Shown here piece after piece: positions 1 through 8,189 of a DNA stretch of 64,000 nt. The number at the start of each line of letters is the position of its first letter. The first letter of the stretch is position 1. The notes beneath the pieces are model-generated. The model made no database searches. It had not been told where the DNA came from and was given only the letters and a program-made list of their open reading frames with translations. The DNA is from Paracoccus haematequi (GTDB lineage: Bacteria > Pseudomonadota > Alphaproteobacteria > Rhodobacterales > Rhodobacteraceae): contig NZ_UZWE01000023.1 in NCBI RefSeq assembly GCF_900631945.1, positions 1 to 64,000 on the forward strand, given 5' to 3'. The position numbers and the translations under genes were made by a program.

Positions 1-81
1 GAAACCTGGCACCAGTTCCTCGACGACTTCGTTAGCGATCCTGAACTCGCGCAACGCTTCAAGGCTCAACCGCCGCGGTAA
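1..81 (+). CDS. 3' end of an unidentified gene
   Basis: An open frame enters from the left edge in phase with base 1 and ends at a TAA at 79-81, giving 26 C-terminal residues. The tail is hydrophilic and ends in a proline/arginine pair. Nothing in so short a piece identifies the family. It is transcribed toward the methylotrophy cluster but on the opposite strand, so it is not part of that operon. Confidence 0.5.
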   Translation, partial: ETWHQFLDDFVSDPELAQRFKAQPPR

Positions 82-126
82 CAATCGGCCGGTTACGTTG
101 GATCAATGGTCAATGGGGCGGAATCA

Positions 127-169
127 GGAAACGCACTGCGTTTCCCCCGCCCTTTGCACAACGGTGCAA
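127..169. terminator. Two short hairpins between convergent genes
   Basis: An 8-bp stem with a 3-base loop (GGAAACGC/GCGTTTCC, 127-145) is followed by a 6-bp stem (TTGCAC/GTGCAA, 154-169). They sit between the plus-strand gene ending at 81 and the minus-strand gene ending at 292, where a two-way terminator is expected. Neither is followed by a clear T-run, so the role is inferred from position only. The remainder of the 210-bp gap shows only one more small GC hairpin near 226-242. Confidence 0.3.
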
Positions 170-291
170 CCAGAGACAGCGACGCCCCACGACCACCGAA
201 GGCCGGCGCCCGCCTGGTCGGGCCTTGAAGGCCCGGCGGTTCAGGGGGAAATGTCGCGACGTGGCGAAGGGATGGCCTTCGCCAATCCCCC

Positions 292-888
292 TCAGTCCTC
301 CAGATGCCCGGCGATCGCCCGGCCCAGGGCAAAGGCGCGCTGCTCCAGGATCACCGGCGTCTCGCAGACATAGGTCAACGACTGCTGGCGTTCGGTGAAG
401 ACCCGCTGGTCCCAGTCCAGCGCCTCCTCGGCGGCGTCGATGGCGTCGAAATCGGGCGGGTCGGCCTGCTCCATTTCGACCATCCTGGCGCGGCGTTCCT
501 CGATTCGCCGGGCCAGATCGACCTGGCTGTGGCCGTATCGGGCGATGCCCGCGATCAGCGCGGCGCGGTCGGGTTCGATCTTGTCCATGATCGCGACCAT
601 CAGCGCCGTCAGATGCGCATCGTCCGCGTCCTTCGCGAACTCGGCGATGGCGGCCTCGGCTTCCTCCAGCGGCAGGCGGCGCTGTTCCAGCCGGGCGGCA
701 AGCGCTTCGATCTTCGGGTCGCGGGCCAGGTCCGCCACCCGTTCGTCGGGAACCGGCCCGGTCCAGACCTGACCCAGCGACAGATGCGGCTGCTTGCGCT
801 GGATGCAGGGCCAGTCGGGATCGGTGCCGGTGGCCGCCCAGACGGGCGCTGCGGCAAGCATCAGGGCGAATGCGATGGCAGGTTTCAT
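292..888 (-). CDS. Secreted hypothetical protein, last gene of the ABC block
   Basis: A protein of 198 residues with a typical signal peptide (about residues 1-18, cleavage after an AWA motif), so probably periplasmic. The mature part begins with a short segment holding a Trp-Pro-Cys and is otherwise helical and charged. One further Cys lies near the C terminus, so a single disulfide is possible. The start at 888 is preferred over an in-frame ATG at 912 because it has a strong GGAAGGAGAG ribosome site and begins directly with the signal peptide. It overlaps the permease stop by 4 bp and so is translationally coupled to the ABC exporter genes. I do not recognise the family. Its place at the end of a PQQ-alcohol-oxidation ABC operon suggests an accessory role. 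Confidence 0.75.
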   Translation of the reverse strand: MKPAIAFALMLAAAPVWAATGTDPDWPCIQRKQPHLSLGQVWTGPVPDERVADLARDPKIEALAARLEQRRLPLEEAEAAIAEFAKDADDAHLTALMVAIMDKIEPDRAALIAGIARYGHSQVDLARRIEERRARMVEMEQADPPDFDAIDAAEEALDWDQRVFTERQQSLTYVCETPVILEQRAFALGRAIAGHLED

Positions 889-1706
889 CCCCTCTCCTTC
901 CTTCTGGCCCAAAGGCCCTTGGCGGGATCATACATGAAGACGGCGGCGCCGAAAAACACCGCAAGGCAGCCCGCGACCACCGCCAGAGCCTGCCCGTTCC
1001 ATTGCAGATACAGCGCGAAGCGGATCAGTTCGACCGCATAGGTGAACGGGTTCGCCGCGCAGATGTCGTGCAGGAGCGGCGAGCTTTCCCGCATCCGCCA
1101 CAGTGGATACAGCGCCGAGGACGCGAAGAACATCGGGAAGATCACGAAGTTCATCACGCCCGCGAAATTTTCCAGCTGCCGGATGGCGGATGACAGGAAC
1201 AGCCCCAACGCCCCCAGCATCAGCCCCGACAGGACCAGCGCCGGCAACACCGCGACATAGCCCCAGGCGGGCGGGCGGATGTCCCAGAACCAGGCAATCG
1301 CCAGAAAGGCATAGGCCTGAATGATCGACACGATCACGCCCGCCATCAGCTTCGATCCCAGCAGGAACCATCGGGGAAAGGGGCTGACCAGCAACGTCCG
1401 CATGGCCCCGGTTTCACGGTCATAGACCATCGACAGCGACGACTGCATGCCGTTGAACAGCTGGATCATCGCCACCAGGCCGGGGGTCACATAGACCTCG
1501 TACAGCACATAGGTCTGATAGGGCGGCGTGATCGACAGGCCCAGCACGGCGCGGAAGCCCGCGGCGAAGATGAACAGCCAGACCAGCGGACGCACCAGCG
1601 CGGCCAGAAATCGCCCCCGCTGCTGGACGAAGCGCAACGTCTCGCGCCAGGCGATGCCGCGGAAGGCGGTGAACCAGGCCGACGGGGGAAAGCGGCGTTC
1701 GGTCAT
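885..1706 (-). CDS. ABC-2 type transporter permease of the PQQ-alcohol system
   Basis: A protein of 273 residues with about six hydrophobic segments, the pattern of ABC-2 permeases (DrrB/NodJ-like), including the conserved GAMRTLLVSPFPRW stretch that couples to the ATPase. The start is the ATG whose bases overlap the ATPase TGA (ATGA at 1703-1706). A longer reading frame upstream runs through the ATPase gene and is rejected. Together with the ATPase it would form an inner-membrane export complex. In other methylotrophs and in ethanol oxidisers with PQQ enzymes, homologous permease/ATPase pairs sit beside XoxF or ExaA. The cargo is not known. Confidence 0.88.
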   Translation of the reverse strand: MTERRFPPSAWFTAFRGIAWRETLRFVQQRGRFLAALVRPLVWLFIFAAGFRAVLGLSITPPYQTYVLYEVYVTPGLVAMIQLFNGMQSSLSMVYDRETGAMRTLLVSPFPRWFLLGSKLMAGVIVSIIQAYAFLAIAWFWDIRPPAWGYVAVLPALVLSGLMLGALGLFLSSAIRQLENFAGVMNFVIFPMFFASSALYPLWRMRESSPLLHDICAANPFTYAVELIRFALYLQWNGQALAVVAGCLAVFFGAAVFMYDPAKGLWARRKERG

Positions 1707-2434
1707 GCGGCGGCCCCGGTCAGGGCCAGGAAGGTCTGGGTCAGCCCGGCGGGTCCGGCGATGGCGGCGGCCTTGCCCGCCCGCAACACGCGGCCCCGGT
1801 GCAGGATCACCAGGTCGTCGTCGGGCTGGATCTCGTCCAGGATATGGGTGGCCCACAGCGCCGAGACACCCTCGGCCGCGATCAGGCGGCGGGTCAGGGC
1901 CAGAACCTCGGCCCGCGATTTCACGTCCAGACCCACGGTCGCCTCGTCCAGCAGCAGCAGGTCGGGGCGGTGGACCAGCGCGCGGGCGATTTCCGCGCGC
2001 CGCTGCTGGCCGCCCGACAGCGCCGACACGCGGTCGTTGGCCCGGCTTTCCAGATCCACCTGCGCCAGCACCTGGGCGATGCGGTCGCGCGACCGGCGGC
2101 GCGAGATGCCGTGCAGGGCGGCGTGATAGGCCAGGTTCTGCGCCACCGTCAGGTCGGCATCCAGGGCGCGGCTTTGGAACACCGCCCCCAGGCGGGCCAT
2201 TGCCTGGGCAGGCTGGCGGCGCAGGTCGTGGCCCGCGACCTCGATGCTGCCGGACACGTTGCTGTAAAGCCGCGTCACCAGCGAGAACAGCGTGGTCTTG
2301 CCCGCGCCGTTCACGCCCAGAAGCGCGGTGAAGCTGCCGCGCGGCACCGTCAGCGACACGTCCGACAGCGCGGAAACGCTGCCGAAGCGGTGCGACAGGC
2401 CGGTGATGCGCAGGGCGCAGGCCGGGTCAGTCAA
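1703..2434 (-). CDS. ABC transporter ATP-binding subunit of the PQQ-alcohol system
   Basis: A protein of 243 residues with Walker A (GVNGAGKT), the signature LSGGQQRR, Walker B (LLLLDEATVGLD) and an H-loop (ATH). All parts of an active ATPase are present. The type matches exporters of the DrrA/NodI kind, as expected with the ABC-2 permease that follows with a 4-bp overlap. Upstream lie the acidic periplasmic protein, a beta-propeller and an ABC binding protein in the same orientation with short gaps. A binding protein next to an exporter-type ABC pair is an odd pairing that recurs in PQQ-linked gene clusters. Confidence 0.9.
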   Translation of the reverse strand: MTDPACALRITGLSHRFGSVSALSDVSLTVPRGSFTALLGVNGAGKTTLFSLVTRLYSNVSGSIEVAGHDLRRQPAQAMARLGAVFQSRALDADLTVAQNLAYHAALHGISRRRSRDRIAQVLAQVDLESRANDRVSALSGGQQRRAEIARALVHRPDLLLLDEATVGLDVKSRAEVLALTRRLIAAEGVSALWATHILDEIQPDDDLVILHRGRVLRAGKAAAIAGPAGLTQTFLALTGAAA

Positions 2435-2458
2435 GAACGGGGTTCCCCATCGCCTCTC

Positions 2459-3028
2459 CTATTGGATGTTGAACACCGCCTGCTGGGTGTCACCCGAGGA
2501 TCCGGGAATCGACAGTGTATAGCGTCCCGGCGTCACGGCAACAAAGCTGATGGTCGCAGTCCCGGCATTGTCGAATTCGATGCTGTGGACGCCCATCGGC
2601 CGGATCTCGATGTCGTTGATGACGATCTCGTTGATCCAGATGGCGCGGAAGAAGTCGCCGCCCGACAGCGCCAGTTCCTGACTGCCGTCCGCATTGATGT
2701 CGATGCGGTAGAAGCCGCCCGATTTCAGGGTGTATTCGCCCCCCGCGACGGGCGATCCCGATGCCAGCGTCAGCGGCGCCAGATCGGTGCGGTTGTCACG
2801 CGCCATGATGCCGGAAAAGCCGTAATCGAACTTGCCCTGGGCGTCATAGGTGGCCGCAGCCTCGCCCGCGTCCTCGCCTTCATCGTCGTCGTCGTCATCC
2901 TCCTCGGCTGCCGCGGCATCGGGGGCGGCCTCGGTCGCGGCGGCGCCTTCGGGGGCGGCGGTCTCCTGCGCGGCGGCAGGGACGGACAGGCCGGCCATGA
3001 TCATCAGGATGGTCAGCAAACGGGTCAT
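2459..3028 (-). CDS. Periplasmic protein with an Asp-rich run
   Basis: A protein of 189 residues: signal peptide 1-20 (VPAAA then QE), an Ala/Glu-rich linker, a dense acidic run at 42-53 with six consecutive Asp, then a compact C-terminal domain of about 120 residues rich in beta strands. The C-terminal domain resembles cupredoxin-like folds in strand pattern, but I see no His/Cys/Met copper ligand set. A DINADGSQE segment near residue 115 looks like half of a calcium-binding loop but lacks the last acidic ligand. It lies 25 bp upstream of the ATPase gene and 36 bp downstream of the beta-propeller, in one operon. A role in binding Ca or lanthanide ions for the XoxF enzyme is a guess from context. 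Confidence 0.75.
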   Translation of the reverse strand: MTRLLTILMIMAGLSVPAAAQETAAPEGAAATEAAPDAAAAEEDDDDDDEGEDAGEAAATYDAQGKFDYGFSGIMARDNRTDLAPLTLASGSPVAGGEYTLKSGGFYRIDINADGSQELALSGGDFFRAIWINEIVINDIEIRPMGVHSIEFDNAGTATISFVAVTPGRYTLSIPGSSGDTQQAVFNIQ

Positions 3029-3064
3029 CAGGTTTCCTCCCTCACAAATTCGATTCGGTCCGCC

Positions 3065-4030
3065 TCAGTTCGGCGCGACCACGACGCCCCAGGGCTGCTG
3101 GCCCACGGGGACGGATTTCACGACTTCGCCGGCAGCCACGTCGATCACCGACACGTCGTTGGAATTGCCGTTGGTGGTGAACAGGTATTTCTCGTCCGGG
3201 GTGAAGGCCATCTGCCAGACCCGCTGGCCGACCAGCAGGTAATCCGTCACCTCGTCGGTTTCGCCGTCGATCACGGCGACGCGGTTCGACGGGCCAAGCG
3301 CCACGAAGACCTTCTTGCCGTCATTCGTCACCCGCACGCCGACCGGCTGGATCGCCTCGGGCAGCACGCCCGGAACCTCGAAGGTGATCTTCTTGGTGAT
3401 CTGCTGCGTAGCGGGGTCGATCACGCTGACGGTGCCGCCGATCTCGGCGCTGACATACAGTTTCGTGCCGTCGTGGTTGTATTCGGCAAAGCGGGGGCGC
3501 GAATCGACCAGCACGTTCGCGACGATCTCGAACGTGTCGGTGTCGATGAAATGCGCCATGTTGGTGGTTTCCGAGGTGTTGATGACGATCTTGCCATCCG
3601 GGCTGACGCCCATGCCCTCGGGTTCGACGCCCACCGGGATTTCGGCCAGAACCTTGTGGGTCTTCACGTCGACCACGGTGACCAGGTTGTCATCCTCGTT
3701 CGCGACATAGAGCGGGTTGCCCGAAGGATGCAGCACGAACAGTTCCGGGTCGGGGCCGGACGGCAGGGTGTGCAGCTCCTCCATGGTGTTGGGATCGAAC
3801 ACCCGGACCAGGTTGTCGTCGGACGCGCAGACGTAAAGTTCGGTCCCGTCCGGGGAAATGGTGATGCCGCGCGGGCGGTTGCCGACCGGATAGGTACCGA
3901 TCACCTCCAGCGTCTCGCTGTCCAGAACGGTCACGTCGTTGCCCTTTTCGTTGCTGACGAAGACGCGGTTGGCCAGGGCGGGTTCGGCCAGGACCGCAAG
4001 CGCCGGGGCGAGGATCAGGATATGTTTCAT
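3065..4030 (-). CDS. YVTN-type beta-propeller protein of the PQQ-alcohol system
   Basis: A protein of 321 residues with a signal peptide (1-20, ends ALA) followed by about seven repeats of the YVTN/SMP-30 propeller kind, seen as repeated VSNEKGNDVTVLD, YVCASDDNLVRVFD and TTNGNSNDVSVID blocks. It is exported to the periplasm. Proteins of this type (PQQ-dependent catabolism-associated beta-propellers) accompany ABC genes beside PQQ alcohol dehydrogenases; their exact task is not settled. The ATG at 4030 is chosen because it begins the signal peptide and forms an ATGA overlap with the stop of the binding-protein gene. A second, less similar propeller is encoded at 5945-6874. Confidence 0.88.
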   Translation of the reverse strand: MKHILILAPALAVLAEPALANRVFVSNEKGNDVTVLDSETLEVIGTYPVGNRPRGITISPDGTELYVCASDDNLVRVFDPNTMEELHTLPSGPDPELFVLHPSGNPLYVANEDDNLVTVVDVKTHKVLAEIPVGVEPEGMGVSPDGKIVINTSETTNMAHFIDTDTFEIVANVLVDSRPRFAEYNHDGTKLYVSAEIGGTVSVIDPATQQITKKITFEVPGVLPEAIQPVGVRVTNDGKKVFVALGPSNRVAVIDGETDEVTDYLLVGQRVWQMAFTPDEKYLFTTNGNSNDVSVIDVAAGEVVKSVPVGQQPWGVVVAPN

Positions 4031-5229
4031 GGAACCTCCGGGAATGTGCATTCGGTTTCGGGGCGGTCGATGCCCAGCGTGTCCAGCGCGCTTGTCTGGT
4101 GCAGATACTGGTCCTGCGGACTGACCGAGGTGGTCAGCACCCCCGTCGTCAGCAGGATCGGCTGACGAACCTGGTGGTCCCAGTCGCGCACCGTCAGCTT
4201 CTGGCCCTTGAAGCCTGCCACGTCGAACTGGTCCGACAGGATGAATTCGCGCAGCGTGGCCGGATCGGCGGACTGGGTGCGCGTCGCGGCCTCGCCCACG
4301 ATGCGCAGCGCCAGCCAGGCCTGATAGTCGTCCTCTCGGATCGGGCGGTTGGCCAGCTTTTCAAAGCGGTTCTGAAACTGCATCGCGCCCCAGGCCTCCA
4401 TCGCGGGATGCCAGCTTCTGGGCACCAGTCCGGCGGAACCGGCGACGGGGCGGGGATCCCAGGTCAGATAGGGCAGATAGGGGGCGAAGATGTCGCTTTC
4501 GTCCGCCGCGACCAGGATGTCGTAATCCGGCGCGCGCTGCGTGAAGACGGGCATCTGCGCCTGAACCTGCACATGGCCCGAATCGGTGCTGCGGGCGCCG
4601 CCGGTGTCTTCATAGACCCGTTCCTCGACGATCTTGGCGCCGAACTTGGCAGCCGCGCGGCGATAGGCGGCGGCCAGATCCTCGTCCTCGGGGTGGCTGC
4701 CCTTGACCAGCAGCCAGTCGGGCCAGTTCTTCCACATCAGGAACTGCGCCAGGGCATCGGCCAGCATCGCGTGGCTGGGCGCGACATGGATGGTGTTGGC
4801 GCGGCAATCGGCCCCGCGCAGGTTGTCGCCCCGCGCCCGCGCGTTCAGCAGCATGGCCCGGTCGCCCGCCTGGTCGGCCAGGGCCAGCGTGGTCGCGCCG
4901 TCCGCCAGTACCACGACGAACTGGATGCCGTCGGCGATGATCCTGTCCAGCTCGGCCGCCGCCGTTTCGGGGCTGGCCGTGACCTCGACCGCCTCGAAAT
5001 CCTGGTTCATGAAGCGGCCGGTGGTGTCGTTGTCCTCGATCGCCAGACGCGCGCCTGCGAAGCCCTGGTCCGCGACCGGCAGATCCAGCCGGGAAATCGG
5101 CGGCAGCCTTTCGGCGTCCACGCGCAGCACGGCGGCGCGGATCTGCTGCATCTGCGGCTGCTGCTGGGCCAGGGCAGGTCCGGCCAGCGCGGTGGCGCCA
5201 GCCAAAAGTGCTATGATTCCCTTGAACAT
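4027..5229 (-). CDS. ABC substrate-binding protein of the PQQ-alcohol system
   Basis: A protein of 400 residues with a signal peptide (1-21, ends ALA then QQQ), the first gene of the minus-strand ABC block. The overall layout is that of Leu/Ile/Val-type periplasmic binding proteins (two alpha/beta lobes), as in the family found next to PQQ-dependent alcohol dehydrogenases. The ligand is unknown. Its 3' end overlaps the propeller gene by 4 bp. Because the membrane part of this operon is of exporter type, the protein may act as a sensor or delivery factor rather than an import receptor; this is inference. Confidence 0.88.
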   Translation of the reverse strand: MFKGIIALLAGATALAGPALAQQQPQMQQIRAAVLRVDAERLPPISRLDLPVADQGFAGARLAIEDNDTTGRFMNQDFEAVEVTASPETAAAELDRIIADGIQFVVVLADGATTLALADQAGDRAMLLNARARGDNLRGADCRANTIHVAPSHAMLADALAQFLMWKNWPDWLLVKGSHPEDEDLAAAYRRAAAKFGAKIVEERVYEDTGGARSTDSGHVQVQAQMPVFTQRAPDYDILVAADESDIFAPYLPYLTWDPRPVAGSAGLVPRSWHPAMEAWGAMQFQNRFEKLANRPIREDDYQAWLALRIVGEAATRTQSADPATLREFILSDQFDVAGFKGQKLTVRDWDHQVRQPILLTTGVLTTSVSPQDQYLHQTSALDTLGIDRPETECTFPEVP

Positions 5230-5390
5230 TTCATCTCTCCCTGTGGGTCATGTTGGGTCGCGGACCATCCTGGGACAAGACGGTTTATGTTCCCGGCGCA
5301 GCCGGGAAGATTTGGATCAATCTTAGGTCGTATGGACGCGGGCGGGCGGCCGTCGCATGGTCGAAGGGCATTCGACAGAAAGCGGAACAG
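5230..5390. promoter_or_regulatory. Divergent promoter region with an inverted repeat
   Basis: A 161-bp spacer between the minus-strand ABC block and the plus-strand SRPBCC gene, so both promoters must lie here. It holds a perfect 8-bp inverted repeat TTCCCGGC-GCA-GCCGGGAA (5290-5308), followed by a relatively AT-rich stretch (TTTGGATCAATCTTAGG). The repeat could be an operator acting on both sides or a leader hairpin. No clear -35/-10 pair is visible. Confidence 0.4.
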
Positions 5391-5948
5391 ATGATGCAGA
5401 AGATCCTGGGCCTTGCCGTTGCCGCCACGCTGGCCCTGACCCTGACAGCCCAGGCCCATGGCCCGTCGCGGCTGAAGACCGAACAGTCGGTCGTGCTGAA
5501 CGCCACCCCGGACGAGGTGTGGCAGACCATCGGCAAGTTCGACGACTTCGATTGGCACCCCGCCGTCGCCAGCACCGAAATCACGCCCGCAGGCGCGCCC
5601 GCCGATATCCCCGAGGAATCGACCCGCATCCTGCACCTGAAGGCGGAAAGCGGCGATCCGACCATCACCGAAAAGCTGATGTCCATCGACCCCGACAAGC
5701 GGCAGTACAAGTACATGATCACCGATGTCGCGGTCGAGATCCTGCCGGTCACGAACTATTCGTCCACCCTCCAGGTCAAGGACAAGGACGGCAAGGCCGA
5801 GGTGGTCTGGAAGGCCGGGTTCTATCGCGGCTATCCCAACAACGATCCCCCCGCGAACCTGAACGACGACGCGGCCATGGCGGCGGTCAACGGCGTCTAT
5901 CAGGCGGGCCTGGACGCCCTTGCCGAACGCTTCGGCAAGGCCGAGTGA
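5391..5948 (+). CDS. Exported SRPBCC-family protein
   Basis: A protein of 185 residues with a signal peptide (about 1-22, ends AQA then HG). The mature part matches the SRPBCC/START-like ligand-binding fold in order: an N-terminal strand followed by TPDEVWQTIGKFDDFDWHP, a feature of polyketide-cyclase/dehydrase relatives, and a long C-terminal helix (MAAVNGVYQAGLDALAERF). Such proteins bind small hydrophobic molecules in a deep cavity. Exported members occur beside xoxF and exaF genes in methylotrophs. The start chosen begins at the signal peptide; an upstream ATG would add about 47 residues without signal character. The next gene overlaps its stop (GTGA). Confidence 0.85.
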   Translation: MMQKILGLAVAATLALTLTAQAHGPSRLKTEQSVVLNATPDEVWQTIGKFDDFDWHPAVASTEITPAGAPADIPEESTRILHLKAESGDPTITEKLMSIDPDKRQYKYMITDVAVEILPVTNYSSTLQVKDKDGKAEVVWKAGFYRGYPNNDPPANLNDDAAMAAVNGVYQAGLDALAERFGKAE

Positions 5949-6874
5949 GGCTTGCCGCCCTTGCCCTGATGCTGTCATCCCCCGCCCTGGCGGGGGATTT
6001 GGCTTTCGTGACCAGCCAGAACGCCGACATGGTGACGCTGGTCGATACCGCCTCGGGGCAGGTGCTGGCCCGGACGCCGGTCGCGGGCAAGCCCGCGCCG
6101 GTGGCCTATGACCCCGCAGCGGGCCGCGCCTATGTGATCGCGGCGGAAACCGGGCGGCTGTCCGTCATGGACGAAAGCGGCGGCGTGACCGCCAGCCGCG
6201 ATCTGGGCGAAGGCGCCTTCGGCCTGGCGGTGGCGCCGGGGGGTGGGCTGTTCGTGACCGACTGGTTCGGGGCGCATCTGACCCGGCTGGACGCCGATCT
6301 GAAACCGCTGTGGCAGGTGCCCACCGGCGCCGCCCCTGCGGGGGTGGCGGTCAGCGATGATGGGCGACGGGTGGCGACGGCGGATCGCGACGACGACCGG
6401 ATCACCATCTTCGACGCCGCGACCGGGACGCTGCTGCACCGGGTGGCGACGGCGGGGGCGCATCCCTTCGGGATCGCCTTCCACGACGGGCGGTTCTGGA
6501 CGGCGGATGTGCAGGGCGACACGGTGTCGGTGATCGACGCCGCGACCGGCACCTTGGCGGGACAGGTGCCGACCGGCAGCCATCCCTATGCCGTGGCCTT
6601 CGCCGGGGGGCGGGGCTTCGTGACGAACCAGTATGCGGGCACGCTGACGGTGTTCGACCCCGCCAGCCTGGCAGTGCTGGATGAAATCCCCGTCGGCGAT
6701 TACCCCGAGGGGATCAGCCCCCTGCCCGGCGGCGATGCGGTGGCGGTCGCCAATTGGGACTCGGACACGCTTGTGCTGATCGATGCCAAAAGCCTGGCGA
6801 TCACGGCAGAGATCGACATGCCGTCGGGTCCGCGCGCCTTCGGGCAGTTCACGGGTCGGCAGGCACGGCCCTGA
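5945..6874 (+). CDS. Second exported YVTN beta-propeller protein
   Basis: A protein of 309 residues starting at a GTG that overlaps the stop of the SRPBCC gene. This start gives a short but complete signal peptide (LAALALMLSSPALA then GD). The rest consists of about seven propeller blades with repeats such as VTSQNADMVTLVD, TADRDDDRITIFD, TADVQGDTVSVID and VTNQYAGTLTVFD. It is a distant paralogue of the propeller at 3065-4030. Its last 26 bp overlap the 3' end of the minus-strand CXXCW gene, so the two transcripts are complementary at their ends. It probably works with the SRPBCC protein in the periplasm. Confidence 0.85.
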   Translation: MRLAALALMLSSPALAGDLAFVTSQNADMVTLVDTASGQVLARTPVAGKPAPVAYDPAAGRAYVIAAETGRLSVMDESGGVTASRDLGEGAFGLAVAPGGGLFVTDWFGAHLTRLDADLKPLWQVPTGAAPAGVAVSDDGRRVATADRDDDRITIFDAATGTLLHRVATAGAHPFGIAFHDGRFWTADVQGDTVSVIDAATGTLAGQVPTGSHPYAVAFAGGRGFVTNQYAGTLTVFDPASLAVLDEIPVGDYPEGISPLPGGDAVAVANWDSDTLVLIDAKSLAITAEIDMPSGPRAFGQFTGRQARP

Positions 6875-7379
6875 CCAGCGGCGCGCCGCCTGCGGCCAGC
6901 CAGCCCTCGATCCCGCCGGGGAACCAGTGGACGCCGGTATAGCCCAGGGCCACCGCGCGGCGGGCGGCATTCCAGCTCATCCAGCAGTCGGCGCGGCAGA
7001 AGATCACCAGCGGCGCGGCCTTGTCGCCCCGGGACGCCTGGTCCAGCCCCCGTTCCAGCCGCGCCTGTTCGGCGGGGGCCAGGTTTTCCCAGCCGGTATC
7101 CCACAGCCAGACCGCGCCGGGGATCGTCTCGTGCGGCGGTTCGCGCCAGAGGGTGCCTTCGGGCAGCCCCTCGGGCCGGGTCTTGCGCGGCAGGACGTCC
7201 AGGAATGGAACGCCCTGGCCATGCAGCCGCAGCGCCTGGGCCGCGTCGATGACCACGGCGCCTCGCAGGCTGGCGGGGACCGGGGCGCGGTAGGGTTCGC
7301 CCCGATAGGTTTCGGGTTCGGGAACCTGGGCGGCGGCCGGTCCCGCCAGCAGCAAGGCCAGCAGGACCGCGCGGATCAC
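6849..7379 (-). CDS. Rhodanese-like CXXCW-motif protein
   Basis: A protein of 176 residues with a signal peptide (1-18, ends AAA or AQ) and a rhodanese-like fold whose active loop reads CRADCWMSW, the CXXCW motif that defines a family linked to PQQ-dependent catabolism. The start is a GTG at 7379 overlapping the stop of xoxJ (GTGA). A longer frame starting at 7490 would read through xoxJ and lacks a signal peptide. Expected to act in the periplasm on thiols or disulfides, perhaps during maturation of the dehydrogenase or cytochrome; that role is inferred. It ends the fghA-xoxF-xoxG-xoxJ block. Confidence 0.86.
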   Translation of the reverse strand: MIRAVLLALLLAGPAAAQVPEPETYRGEPYRAPVPASLRGAVVIDAAQALRLHGQGVPFLDVLPRKTRPEGLPEGTLWREPPHETIPGAVWLWDTGWENLAPAEQARLERGLDQASRGDKAAPLVIFCRADCWMSWNAARRAVALGYTGVHWFPGGIEGWLAAGGAPLVRAVPADP

Positions 7380-8188
7380 TGGATCAGTTCCTTGCCGTAA
7401 TCGTCGACCAGCGGAACGCCCGCGTCGCGCAGGATGGCGTGGATCTCGTCCTGGTGGCGGCGGATCAGGCTGTTCAGCTGCCGCTTCCATTCCTGTTCCG
7501 GCAGCCGCACCCCCATGGTGATGCGATAGAACATCTTCGGCCCCGAGGTTTCCTTCAGCAGCGGCGTGAACTGCAAATCCGGGTCGTCCTTAACGCGCGG
7601 CCCGGCCAGCGGCCCCCACAACACGGCGGCGTCCAGCGTGCCGTCCTTGACCCCCGCGATCAGATCCCCCACCGGATCCTTGACCCGCCGGTCCACGAAC
7701 AGGTCGGCGCCGCGCATGTCCTTGGCCAGCCCGGCCTGCGCCATGATCGTGGCAGGCGGCGATCCGGCGATCACCCCGATGGGATGATCCTTCAGCGCCG
7801 GATCCGTCAGGTGATCGACCCCCGCCAGATCGCCGTCCCTGCGCGTCACGATGCCGAAGACCGAGGTGTAATAGTGGTTGGTGTTCTGCACCAGCTCGTC
7901 GCCCTGGGCATAACCCATGACCACGTCGCAATCCCCGGCCCGCAGCGTCCGGGCGATGAAGCCCATGCCCGACGGGAACCAGGTATAGGTCACCGGCACG
8001 CCCAGCCATTCGCCGAAGGCCTGGGCCAGCCGGTTCTCGAAGCCGGTCCCGTCCCGCGTCGACATCGGCGCATTGGCCGGATCCGCGCAGACACGGAACT
8101 GCGTGGTGGACCGCAGATCCGCCACCTGGGCCGCCGCAGGCGCCGCGCCCAGGATCACTGCCGCCATCAGCCAGCGAAGGATGCCCAT
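7376..8188 (-). CDS. xoxJ: XoxJ periplasmic binding protein for methanol dehydrogenase
   Basis: A protein of 270 residues with a signal peptide (1-20, ends AAAQ) and the type-3 solute-binding fold (SBP_bac_3) seen in MxaJ/XoxJ. Typical segments are FRVCADPANAPMSTRDGTGFENRLA at the N-lobe and GDCDVVMGYAQGDE in the hinge region. XoxJ is thought to help activate XoxF in the periplasm and has a large open cleft rather than a sugar or amino-acid site. It lies 1 bp downstream of the xoxG stop and overlaps the next gene by 4 bp. The start is the ATG just before the signal peptide; a longer frame reads into xoxG and is rejected. Confidence 0.92.
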   Translation of the reverse strand: MGILRWLMAAVILGAAPAAAQVADLRSTTQFRVCADPANAPMSTRDGTGFENRLAQAFGEWLGVPVTYTWFPSGMGFIARTLRAGDCDVVMGYAQGDELVQNTNHYYTSVFGIVTRRDGDLAGVDHLTDPALKDHPIGVIAGSPPATIMAQAGLAKDMRGADLFVDRRVKDPVGDLIAGVKDGTLDAAVLWGPLAGPRVKDDPDLQFTPLLKETSGPKMFYRITMGVRLPEQEWKRQLNSLIRRHQDEIHAILRDAGVPLVDDYGKELIQ

Positions 8189-8189
8189 G

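Noticed and set aside
4031..4060. GGAAC followed by GTT after 19 bases near the propeller gene start
   Set aside because: Spacing is wrong, it faces away from the gene, and it lies in the coding end of the binding-protein gene.
1799..4165. Long open frame of 788 codons on the plus strand
   Set aside because: It is antisense to four well-supported minus-strand genes; composition rich in Arg, His, Gly and Asp is typical of a mirror frame in GC-rich DNA.
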